Positions 20,905 through 31,508 of a DNA stretch of 64,000 bases are shown in pieces. Below the pieces are notes generated by a model, which was not told the DNA's origin, searched no databases, and worked only from the letters and a program-made list of their open reading frames with translations. Positions within the stretch are counted from its first letter, which is position 1; every line of letters begins with the position of its first letter. The position numbers and the translations under genes are program-made. The stretch is from Prostheceraeus crozeri (taxonomy: Eukaryota; Platyhelminthes; Polycladida; Euryleptidae), in the NCBI GenBank assembly GCA_907163375.1, contig CAJQUW010000909.1, positions 62,001-126,000 on the forward strand. Direction: 5' to 3'.

Positions 20905-21302
20905 GGCCACCAGCTGAATACTATACGCTGTCAATATGCGCTTCATACATAGGCTGAAGCAAGGTCATCGATATAAACAGTCTTATGCAAGGTAAGTTAT
21001 CTATAAGAAGGCAACAATTGCCTATTGCAAAGTTTTGCATGGCTTATGTGTTTTCATGACATCAGTTATCTTCAGGTAATGATACTGAATTGTTCATTCG
21101 GCAAGATGAGCAATTTATTCTTGCAAATTCAGTTAGAGAAATGCCAGGAAGTCTTATAGGAGTTTTTAACATAAATTATTTAAATAATTATCCAATACTA
21201 CTGTTTAATATCCGATATTCTTTGATCAGCTGACTCCATCATTCCAGTACTTCGAAGGCTGGCGAGACTTCATTGTCGAGGACGGTCTTCACCAACAGAT
21301 TA
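20905..21302 (+). other. Candidate 5' exons of a host gene
   Basis: Three splice-bounded pieces. First, ~20905-20990 ends in a perfect donor (CAAG/GTAAGT) and contains an ATG eight bases before it. Second, an acceptor TTATCTTCAG ending at ~21075, after an 85-nt intron, continues that frame for about 50 codons (NDTELFIRQDEQFILANSV). Third, 21248-21302 follows ATCATTCCAG, is locally GC-rich, reads YFEGWRDFIVEDGLHQQI and ends at GTAAGA. The second and third pieces are not joined by a visible donor. No protein family is recognised; coding status is inferred from splice sites and open frames only. Confidence 0.25.
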
Positions 21303-22537
21303 GTAAGATGCTCATAGGTCATTTATTGATCAATTCGTGTAGAATATTAATGTTGTTGTAGTTGATGCACAAGTGTTGCACATGATTGATTGACTTTTGT
21401 CAGATAAGATTTTGTTTGTCAAATAACCCAACAGCTAAGCTGCTCTTTCTTACAAGATTTCAGGAAAATGCATAACGGTATATAAGAGAGTTTGAGATGA
21501 ATTGAACACTAGCAACATGACCTGTAGCTGTCAATCAGTATAGTGCGAGGTTCACAAACTCCATGAAAACTGTCTCACTCAATCTTTCAAAATCGTCGTT
21601 TCCGCGTGTTCATGTCCACATTGGTATAAATTTTCCTGTTAAATTCAGTCATTGGTAGCATATTTGCAGTTATGTAGCAATTCTGGGTCTAACCGATTCT
21701 AGGATGTTTTGGTAATAGGAGGCTGCTGCCGATATTTGCAACTACCTATCTAGACTGAGATAGGTATGTGAGGTTGCAACCTATTTACAGGTTGCAATTC
21801 AGAGGTGTGCAGCTGATTTTAGTTGATTATCTCAAAATTTAACCGTATCCGATCCGAGAAATCTAGGAAAATCCCAGGTCATAGCCGGCCATACCCGAAT
21901 GTTGCCTGACAACCCGACACGTCCTGAAATTGCCTGAAAGCAACATGAACCCTTCTCGACCCGACTCGATCACGAAGAGTCGAATTTTGACGCCAATCAA
22001 AAGGAGCTGTTTTTGTACTTGAGTTTTAGGGGAGTTTGTCCATCAAGTTTGTCTGAGTTAAACTCTCTTCGAGGTCATTCTCGAAGAAAATGTGAGTTAA
22101 GTGCGCTTGCATTGAGAACTAGAGTTACCTAAAGTCATAGTAGCAATGCACTGTTCTTTTACTTTATTCTGCACATTGATTCTTGCGTGAATCCAATAGA
22201 ACTGTTTAAAAAGAAATTGATGTTGCGTAAGCTTGTTGTCTTTTCCATTCCACTTACAAACATATTTAAAATCTTTTTCTCTTTTTGAGACAATGCTGAT
22301 TGATATTTAGTAAATATACACGCTGCACATTACTTAGCGCGTTGCTTTTATTTAAATTTTGGGATACTTCATTTATTGCTAATATTCGAACTATACCAGA
22401 CAATGTGAATGTTCGAAAGCTATGGTTCTAACTTAATGACTTCATACTGGGCCCCTTCAAACATAGGTTTCCTGATTTTTTTCGTATTATCAATCACATC
22501 CCTGATGGATGCATAGAGGCCTTACTTACGTCTTACG
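21303..22537. other. Non-coding stretch, nothing recognised
   Basis: No open frame with recognisable similarity. A CCGA/GACCCGAC-rich patch at 21840-21975 resembles the subterminal words of the hAT element at 13974 but has no definable ends. Confidence 0.4.
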
Positions 22538-25508
22538 TTAGCCGTTAACATCCTTGCGGAAAATGGCCTCCCTTGTGATACGAATCCATGTCGCACGATC
22601 GCTAGCCGCCAGCCGCCAGTTCCTTGGGAGTTCGTCTCTCCATCTCCTTCTCTGTCCTCCACGGTTTCTTTTCCCTTCTCTTGGTATCCATACTGTCGTT
22701 CTATGGCTCCATCTGTTATCGGGTCGCCTGATGACATGACCAGCACACTTCCATTTGAGATGTTTCGCTTCTATCACAACGTCCTTTAACCCTGTTCGTC
22801 TCCTTACTTCTTCGTTTCTAACCTTGTCTTTCAGAGTGTCAACACTCCAATCATCCTTCGTTCCATCGCTCGTTGTGTTGTTCTGAGTTTATTCTCTTGT
22901 GATCGTGTTAGAGACCAGGTTTGGGATCCGTATGTCAGGACAGGCAGAATGCACATATCGAACAAACGTTTTTTATTCTTCATCTCTATACCTCGTGATG
23001 TTAAGTAGGGCTTGAGTTTCCAAAAGGACTTTCACGCATTTTGTGTTCTTCTTAGGATTTCTTGTTCTTGGCGGGCTTGAAAGGAGATATTCTGTCCAAG
23101 GTAAATAAAATCGTCGACATAATCTATGACGTGTCCATTGATGTGGATTAAACTCTTTTGGCCGTCTGTCAAAATTTTTGTTTCTCGTTGTTTTATCTTT
23201 AAACCGACCTTTTTTCCCTGCTTATTTAGCTCATCTACAATTATTTGCATGGAAGTCGCGTCATCCTCAAAAATGGCAATATCATCTGCAAATCTCAAGT
23301 TCATGAGACTTCACCGTCGATGTTTATTCCTGCGTCTGTAGGGAAGTGACATGATCTGAATATGTCCTCTAATGTTGCCGTAAAGAGGACTGGGGATATG
23401 GGATCTCCTTGGCGAACGCCACGTTCAATGAGGAATTTCGGGCCTCTTGTTTCCAACTTTATGGAAGCTGTTGCATCACTATATATCTCATTTAAAATTC
23501 TCCAAATTTTCCCTCTTACTCCCTGCTTTCTTACTACAGTTAGCATCGCTGTGTGGCTAAAGGGTCAAAAGCTTTTTCATAGTCGATCATAAGTATATAG
23601 AGAGTCTTGTTATACTCTGTATACTTCTCAATCAGTTGATTTATCGAGTATAGATGGTCAATTGTTGAGTAGCCTTTCCGGAAACCAGCTTGCTCTCTTG
23701 GTTGATTCCATTCTAATGTCTGTTTAATCCGGCGTTGTAAAACTCTGGTAAAGACTTTGTACAGATGACTTAGAAGGCTTATTGGTCGGTAGTTCTTTAT
23801 GTTCTTACTGCAGCCTTTTTTGTAAATCACTACTACATCTGCGTTTCTCCACTCATGGGGTATCTGGCCACAATTCAAAATTCGGTTAAAGATTTTTGTC
23901 AGCATCTCAATCAAGGTTTCCCCTCCAGCTTTTAACATTTCGCATATTATTTCGTCTTCTCCCAGTGATCTATTATTCTTCATTTCCCTTATTGCTAATT
24001 GTACTTCACCTTCAAAATTTCAGGTGTCGGATTTTCTTTCTCTTCTTCTTCAATTTCTACATCTATTATCACATTTGCAAAATCGTTTTTGTAAAGCTCT
24101 CTATAGAAGTTGGTTATTTCTTCTAGTATTTCACGTCTGTTTGTAACGTCATTTCCATTCTTTGAGATACATCTTATCATTTTTCTGCTCGGATTCATCA
24201 GCCCTTGTGCTTTTTTCAACGATTTGTTCCTCTTTATGACCTCTTCTATTAGCTTTTCGTTGAATTCAGAAATATCTTGTTTAATCTTTTGTTTAGTCAA
24301 TTTTCTGGTGATGGTAAACTCAACCTCTGCTTCGTTACTTTCTCTTCTTCTCTTCCGCAGTTCTTCTCGTTTATTAATCAGATTGACTGTGTCGTCTGTT
24401 AACTTTTTTGTTTTCGACATTTTCTCAATTTCAATGACTTTGTTGTTTCTTTTATAGCGCAGGTGAACTTCGAATATTCAACATTTAGGTCATCTGTATC
24501 TTCAATGTGTAGACTCTCAAATCTATTGGAGAGTTTCAATTGAAATTCTCTTCTCCTGTCCAGTATGAAGTTGCCTGGAGTAGCGAGTTTCCTCATCTTT
24601 TTTGCTCTTTCTCGTTTCTCATTTATTTTCATTTTTGCTCTTAAAAGACGATGGTCAGAGTCAAAGTCGAATCGGTTAATAATTCCAACATCTAACACAA
24701 GATCGGGATCTCTACAGAGGATGAAGTCAATTTCATTTTTGGTTGCTCCATTGGGTGATTCCCAAGTCCATTTTCTATTTTGACTTTTTTTAAAGAAGGA
24801 GTTGGTTATCTTCAAGTTATTCGCAGCAGAAAATTCTATCAGTCTTGCCCCTCGCATGTTTCTTCTGCCATAACCGTAGTTTCCGATGCATTGTTCGTTG
24901 TCCTGTTTTTCTCCAATTTTCGCGTTGAAATCGCCCATTACGATCGGCTTGCCACATCTATCATCGTCGATTACTGCCTGAATGTCGTCGTAGAAGCTCT
25001 CTACTTCTTCATCCTCGCTGTTGGAAGTAGGTGCATAAACTTGAATTAACTTTAAAGCTGTTCTTTTGTTTATTCTTAGGATCAGAACTGATATCCTATC
25101 AGACTTCGAATAGTAATCTACGATATTGTCTTTCCACCTCCTGCTCACCCAGAATCCCGTACCTCTCGCGCCTCTTGATCCACTCCAGCATAGAACATTA
25201 CCTCCTTCGGTCTGCATCATTTCTTCTCCATTTCTCCTGGTTTCGCATAGGCCTAGAATATCTACATTCACAGATTCTAGGGCTCTTTCAAGTTCGTGTA
25301 GTCGAAAATCTCCACTTGGTTGGTCTATTAACGATCGACAATTGTATGTCGCAACAGAGATGTTTGTCGTCTTATTTCCTTTGCAGCATTTTCTAACCCA
25401 GTGATTCTTAGCACCCTCTGTTCTCTCATCATTCCTGTTGCTGCTTTGAAGGGTGACTCCAGAACTGCTGGGTACTGAGGGCCTATTCGTTGTGCTTAAA
25501 TTCATCAT
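22538..25508 (-). pseudogene. RTE-like non-LTR retrotransposon (LINE), frameshifted
   Basis: Starts with an apurinic endonuclease domain (25508-24399, 369 codons): ATYNCRSL, GLCETRR, VMGDFNAKIG and DSDHRLLRAKM give the catalytic Glu, Asn and His. A basic linker follows (24420-23995). The reverse transcriptase is in pieces: 23983-23540 (NADVVVIYKKG, NYRPISLL, REQAGFRKGYSTIDHL, IDYEKAFD), 23546-23301 (GVRQGDPISPVLF) and 23304-23032 (the FADD catalytic box). The C-terminal tail (22777-22538) carries a WKCAGHVIRRPDNRW motif typical of this LINE group. Frames change at about 24415, 24010, 23545, 23303 and 23030, so the copy is dead. The full order EN-RT-tail is preserved, so it is nearly full length. 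Confidence 0.85.
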
Positions 25509-26224
25509 ATGAAGGGGGTTGCCTTACTCGCCACGCTTGGCACTGCGGGTTGGCGAGGGTTGTGAATTTGGAGTAACCGTCTCCTAGATGGATTGTCTGT
25601 TAGGACTAACGAATTCCATCTATCCGTGTCAGTCAGGGTTGTTCTTGATTTTATGATGCAATGACGATCCTTCTTTGGCTAATCTTGTAAGGTGGAATGG
25701 AATGCGTCTAGTGCTTTGATTCCTCTGCTGCCTCAATTTTTGGAGAAGAGAATACCTTACTTCCTTATTGAGGACAACATTGACCGTATGCACTTGCCAT
25801 TTCGACAACCGAGAACTCGTCCGACGTCAACTTTCTTTACCAGTCGCGATGTAAAATGACTGCAGCCAGCTTGTAGCCAATAGGATATTCTTAGACTCAT
25901 GACGCTCAACCGCCCAAATAACCTTGACCGGTTGGCATTTCTGAGACCCATCCCCTACTTTTAGGTGGAATTTTCCCGAAGGTCCACCAAGGACAGTTTT
26001 GTTCCTCCTAAAGAAAACTGCCCTACCCACAAGCCCATACGCCCGAAGCCGGTGGCACTTGTGGGTACGGTTATCCCGCCGTGACTCGGTCCCAGTGCCT
26101 GCTTTGGCCACCATGTGGTGTTCACCCCCTTGTCGCGGTGAGGCAGCAGGATGGACTTCTCCTTTCATCGAGCATCCCGACCAGATGGCATTTCAGGACA
26201 CCCTCCAGGGATTAAGGGGGGCCT
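25509..26224 (-). mobile_element. Probable 5' leader of the RTE-like LINE
   Basis: GC-richer than the flanks and directly upstream of the endonuclease ATG on the minus strand. It ends sharply at a G/C-run (AAGGGGGG at ~26214-26221) before ordinary AT-rich sequence. Two overlapping open frames (25951-25757 and 26168-25827) have no recognised domain and are taken as non-coding leader. Assignment rests on position and composition. Confidence 0.5.
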
Positions 26225-27100
26225 ATTACATATTGAAAAATCTGAATTGTAAATTAATTTGTCGATTATTACTGTATCAGGCAACGTGTGCTGCTTCCTT
26301 GAATTTTCAAGTTCCAGGTACACCAGCGTGAAAGTATTTATAAATTGGTATAAGTAGGTTGCCCTTCTCACTGCACTATGTCAACATTCAAGATAGCTGA
26401 AATTCTCTGTCCTCATTAAAAGATAAAGTGACAAAAGATAATAAAAATCAAGTTAGATTAGATCTAAAGTGATATTTTGATTTCCAATGCGGAGGTGTGG
26501 AGGAAAATGTCTTTGACACAATCACGAGAATCAAGCAAGCAAATCGCGTGCGGGACTTCAAGAAACAGTTCAAGTGACGTCTTTGGTTTATAATCCGTTA
26601 CAGTTAACTTGACTGTAGTGAGAGGTGTGAAATATTTCAGGAAGGCGTAATTGACGACAGTATAAGGAAAACAGAGAAATTTGGTTGGTGATAGAGAATA
26701 GATCTGTAAATCCCCAGATAATTGCACCTATAGGGCACCCATAGCACCTGCAGGGCTGCATATTTTTTTTACAGAATTTTCGTCCCTAGCACAGCAGAAA
26801 GCTATGGATGAAACTAGTGATGACTCTTTGAAAAAGTAGATAATTGTAGGCATTACATTGAAGAACAAAGGGAAACAGATTTCTAGGCATATTAGGTTGT
26901 CCTCATCAGAAACCTGTTGTTATGTCTCATGGGAATTTGCCTGTAAAAACTGACTCATAAGCTGTGCCTTCCTAACAAAAACCGCTTCGAGCGTGTGATC
27001 AAATTTGATAGCATGTGAGCGAATTAGCTGTGTGTGTTTTGGGCAGAGATTTTATGTTAGGGTACGCACTTATTTTCTGCAGAACTGCTTCTTCCGAAAT
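26225..27100. other. Non-coding stretch, nothing recognised
   Basis: Only short open frames without motifs. No repeat structure seen. Confidence 0.4.
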
Positions 27101-27204
27101 AATTTCTGTTTAAGAGTCTAAACGAAACTGTATCCCGCCTGACATGGTCTGGATGTGTGGTTTCCATGACAAGTCGTCAGCAATCGTTTCACGTTTTGGT
27201 CTTT

Positions 27205-27800
27205 CACTCGCACTCGACTGTATTAATCATGAAATCATTAATATGTCTTCAATTTCCAAGTGGATTTCCACGTTGACTTCAGAGTTGTTATAGGTAGTAG
27301 TTGGGCTCGAAGGTACGTTATCCCGCCTTATGCCAATGAGAGGAGGTGTTCCGCAGGGCTAAGTCATCGGACGGAGCTTGTTTTGTTCTAGCATTTGCGA
27401 TTTTTATCCAATGACTGAAATCGCTAGTGGCAAAAAACGTAGATAATATAACGCTAGTTCTCCCTTTGAATGCAGACACAATTGAAAGAATTTATGAAAT
27501 GATTGACATGAAGATAGAAATTTTATTCTGTGGTTCAACGCGAGCAATCTTTCTGTGAGCACCCAAAAATCAAAATTTTTGTTCGTGAACCGTAACTCAA
27601 CTGATTTACCGAAAGCCACGAAACTTTCTCATGTTACATCCATGAATCATCTTGGACCAACATTTAGCAAACTGAATTGGGACTTCATGTTGAATGTTTG
27701 CGCTGTAGGCCTTAATGCACACTAAGACTGCATGTTATTCGCGAATGATACCCCTGATTTCGTCTGATGAACTTCATTCAGCAGGCCTATACGAAACAAA
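27205..27800 (+). pseudogene. Relic of a second non-LTR reverse transcriptase (jockey/CR1 type)
   Basis: One frame with interruptions reads FGLSLALDCINHEII (the first RT Asp region), then a stop, then GGVPQG, a stop and VIGRSLFC, the GVPQGSVLGP-type motif of LINE RTs. After a frame change come WFNASNLSVSTQKSKFLFV, matching the WFxxNxLxLNxxKT-type segment, and MNHLGPTFSKLNWDFM. A further segment with CYSRMIPLISSDELHSAGLY fits the region downstream. The FADD box is not recognisable (VDN in its place). Many stops and indels show great age. The ends are not defined. Confidence 0.6.
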
Positions 27801-29068
27801 AGTGATGTCAGTAATGGATATTGCTGCCCTTTATTTGTGAGACCAAGTAGCAAATAAGGGAAGATGCTGAGGACAAATTCATAATCGTGTGTATCTTATC
27901 ATGTTTAAGGACTGCGACATTCAAAATTGTTCGTGTTCCAGTAGTTGAACAATCCTTCATGAATGACAAGTACATGTCATTACGAATCTGTGGACTAGCA
28001 TGGAAGGATGCTTTTATCAAATTCTTAGTTCAGTGGTGGCCAACTAAGTCGTCATAGCGGGCCACCAATTTAAAAATGCAGTAGTAGTAGGTTTAAAAAT
28101 ATTTAGTCTATACTTCTAAGCATACACAAGGGCTTCTGCACTATGCAAGTGACTGTGTGTCTTTGCTTTAAATGACAATTATAGGGAGGCCTACATGTAA
28201 CTGCATGCAGCATCATTATGCACAACTGATTAGTCTACTATCGTTGAATTATCTTTTTCAATCTAAAATCTACATGAATGACATGAATGAGTGAATAGGC
28301 CTTTAATAATTGTGGAGGCTTATATTTTGTGTTGTTAAATGATAGTGATATGACCTTCTCTCATCGAAAAATAATGGTGTGTACGCACAATTCATCTATC
28401 CGCCTCCACGTATACGCTGTACCATATGTGGACGGTTCAACTACATGTAGTGTGCATGTCACCCAAGGATATGCGACTTTCAAAAACCTCGCAATGGCTC
28501 CACTAAGTCTAACGATGGCTGTGAACACGATAATGATTTTGCAAAGGGAAAATGTCGCAAAAGTTGTTCTTAGATTGTTTTTTCTAATTCAACCGGTTTC
28601 GTTTGGAATCTTCTTCAATTTGTAGAGTTTCAATTATCTTCTGGAGATATTAACATGAGAAAGAATTGGCTCTTCAGATAAATTCAAAGACATTTTGATC
28701 ATCATTATAGAAGTATAGTCACTTAGAAAGTTAAAAAGTTAGCAAGAAGAATTTTCATTGAAATCGTGAATTTTAGATCATAGATCGAAGACCGTTGAAA
28801 TACGTGTTGCATATCAAGTAAAAATGGCCCATCTGTCACAAGTGGTCTTATGTATTTCAGTTCTTCAATTTTCCTTTCTGGTTCGGTACCGTCAATTTTC
28901 TTTAGTGTCGTCACCTCTGCATTCTTTGTTGAATGTTAATTTTCATTACAGTGATGAGGTTCGAGAGTAGTTCGTACTGTTGCCAGATGAATAATTAGAT
29001 AGAAATTTAGTATCTTTAACAAACTACAATTTGAGTCGCGAAGAAAAGTTAGCATTGAACAAAAGTTT
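27801..29068. other. Non-coding stretch, nothing recognised
   Basis: May include further decayed 3' sequence of the preceding RT relic to about 28030. An open frame of 98 codons at 28329-28625 has no recognisable motif. Confidence 0.4.
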
Positions 29069-29536
29069 GTGATTTGCTATTCAGCTAAAAGAGTTCGACC
29101 GTTTTTAGCTATTATCCAGCACAGCAAACATTGTGCTTCTTCACTACAGCATGTTCAATCTCATGCAATGAAAATTTATACAGAGAAAGTGAAGGACATA
29201 CAAAGCATGAAAGTTGCAAGAGGTAAAAGCAATTTATCGAAAGAAGAATTTCATATTATAAAAAACTTGATAAACAATCCAGCATTGGTAATAAAACCAG
29301 CAGGCAAAGGCCGTGTTGCTATTATTTGGGGAGACCAAGATTGCATTGAAGCGTATCGTCAATTAAGTAATGCAAACACTTATCGGAAAGAGCCAATCGG
29401 TCAGACATTGATTTTGCGAGATCACAGAATAACAGATGAATTTGATCAATTTATTGAACAAAGAAAGCTTCCTTTAGATTTTGCTCGACGTTTTGCCTAT
29501 TTAAAATTAATTTCTGTGAACTCGATGCCATTTTAG
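29069..29536 (+). pseudogene. Penelope-like element reverse transcriptase, N-terminal fragment
   Basis: An uninterrupted 155-codon frame. Residues ~55-130 match the conserved start of Penelope-type RT: LSKEEFHIIKNLINNPALVIKPAGKG (family form: long run of charged residues, then IVIKPADKGG), followed by DCIEAYRQLSNANTYRK (family: DYxxEAxRQLxDxxYY). The normally invariant KPADKGG is altered to KPAGKGR. The RT palm motifs and the GIY-YIG endonuclease do not follow; the frame closes at 29536 and the downstream sequence is not recognisable, so this is a truncated copy. The assignment rests on the one motif region, with LINE RT as a less likely alternative. Confidence 0.55.
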
Positions 29537-30811
29537 CACAAAATATAAATTGGTTTGGTAGTGGACAAATGAAATCGAGAAAGAATGCTAAAAAGAAAAG
29601 TTGGCTTGTAAAAATCCTCAGATGATCAGCTTACTTTATGTATTTATAGGCCTTTTGCAGCGTGATTTATTACGCAGTGAAACATGCCCAACAAGGCATC
29701 GAGAACCATGTGACTTGGCATAAACTCGCGCAGTTGATAGCTTTATACTTATGTTCACGCAGAGGAGATATTCATTACGAAAGGAACATGTTCTAAGCAT
29801 TCGAATATGAATTTACCTTAGAAACAGCTTTCAAAGATTAAAAGTCTGAGTGGGCCATTTTCACATCACTGATTCAAATGAAGTCGTCGGGCCACTTTAG
29901 ATGAGCAATGGTGGTTGGTCACGCTTTGCCCTCCACAGGTTTAGTTCCAGTGTACTGCACTCTGACATTCAAAGAAACTTTTTTCCTCTTTGTCATTGTA
30001 CCATCCAATGCATTCGAACGAAGCTATTTTTTTCAGTTCGCTCAGGTCCTCGTTCATTTGGCGATTTTGGTCGTTCCATCACTTCGCTGTTCATTTTAAT
30101 TTTTGGCTAAGCCGCTCAGTTCATCGTTCAGTTCATTAAAAAATGTCAGTTCGCTCAATTCTTTTCCGTTCACTTAGCTGGACGGCATATTTATGGTGAT
30201 GTGCTTGTCGAATTTCGGGTAGATAAAGTTATTGCGCTTTTTGACCGAAATTGTTATCACATTAAAAATCCTATGCTTAACAAGGTCAATCACTTTTTTA
30301 TCATTCTGTCATTCATCACTCTGTCATTTTTCTTTGTTTGTTATTTAACTATCCATATCCACACTTGTAGAAATGTTAAGCTGCTACAAAATAGGAAAAG
30401 TAGACTATCTACCTCATTAATTTAACTTGTATTTGAAGCCATGTTCAATATCAATTGCTCTCGCATCGTCACCATTGCATGTAGGCCTATATTGTTTTGT
30501 CAGAAGACAACATGTTAAATTAATGCCAAATTGATCGTGGAAGTTATTGAATTGCTAACTATTCTCGCTTATTTGAAAACTAAATCCAAGAGTTCTCACC
30601 ACTAAATTGATCAATAGATGAATTGAGAATTGTCGTCAACTTTTCACAACTCTTCAAGGCTTACAAACTTTGGTCACTTGAAAGGAGACATTTTCTGATT
30701 GCAATCTGATTCGATAAATAAGGAATGCAATATGATTTACCCTAATTCTATTTTGCTTTCTATCGTAATTGCTAGGCTTGAGCTTCTTGATATGTCAATG
30801 GGATCAAGAAG
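29537..30811. other. Non-coding stretch with a GTTC-rich patch
   Basis: At ~30030-30180 the words TTCGCTCA, GTTCATC and CAGTTC recur irregularly. A similar TTCAGTTCA-rich patch lies at 32535-32660. Both may be decayed copies of one repeat. Nothing else recognised. Confidence 0.35.
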
Positions 30812-31508
30812 TATATAGTCCGGCAGCTAGAACGAGTTTCTGCAGGGAACGAGGCCGAAAATGAGACTTTCACAGTGATGTACACCCTATGCTTACTACG
30901 AATCGGTGTGTCTGCCACCGACACACACTTGCTAATCCAATGGGACGCAGATTGTACCTTTTGGTTAAAATGAAATTTTCTGTGTTTTCGCTTATCAGCT
31001 GGAAAGTACTAAGTCGAGGGTCACAATTTTTGACATGGAATGTCTTTAAGTCATTTCTTGTGATGTGCATGTGGTCCTTTCATGCATCTGATCGGCAAAG
31101 TATGCGAGAATGTGGTTGAATGTGGATAAAGTTGCTCAAAATGTTTGAGTTTGCTGACATTTAAGAGGCTCGCCAAATATAAACGTGTTTAGCTTTATAG
31201 ATAAGGGTGTATGAACATCATAGGAAATGACCTGAAGGCATTCCATGTCAAAAATTATGACTCTTGGCTTAGTACTTTTCGTTTAATCAAAGAAAGCATG
31301 GAAAAATGTATTTTAGCCAAAAACTGCAATCTGTGTCCCATTGGATTTACAAGTGTTTATCTGTCATCCTGTCTGACAAGAAGAGGAATTCACTACAACT
31401 CGGCAGACGCACCGATTCGTAGTAGGCATAGGGGGTGCATCATTATGTGAAAGTCTCTCTTTCGGCCTCGTTCCCTGCAGAAACTCGTTCTGGCTGCCGG
31501 ACTATATA
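30812..31508. mobile_element. Foldback element with ~260-300-bp inverted arms
   Basis: The left arm (30812-31070) is the reverse complement of the right arm (31211-31508) with scattered differences and a ~39-bp indel; the spacer is ~140 bp. Both tips share TATAGTCCGGCAGC and CGAGTTTCTGCAGGGAACGA, followed inward by AGGCCGAAA. TA at each outer end would fit a TA target duplication. Each arm, read outward from the centre, holds a similar short open frame (HVKNCDPRLSTFQLI against HVKNYDSWLSTFRLI), which is explained by arm homology and is not evidence of a gene. No transposase is present. Confidence 0.75.

Noticed and set aside
25757..26331. Open frames on both strands in the GC-rich segment
   Set aside because: Located in the presumed leader of the RTE-like LINE. 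Overlap on both strands and the lack of known domains point to non-coding sequence.
30870..31450. Two similar short proteins encoded divergently at 30870-31070 (-) and 31211-31450 (+)
   Set aside because: They lie in the homologous arms of one foldback element, so the similarity reflects the inverted DNA repeat and not a gene pair.
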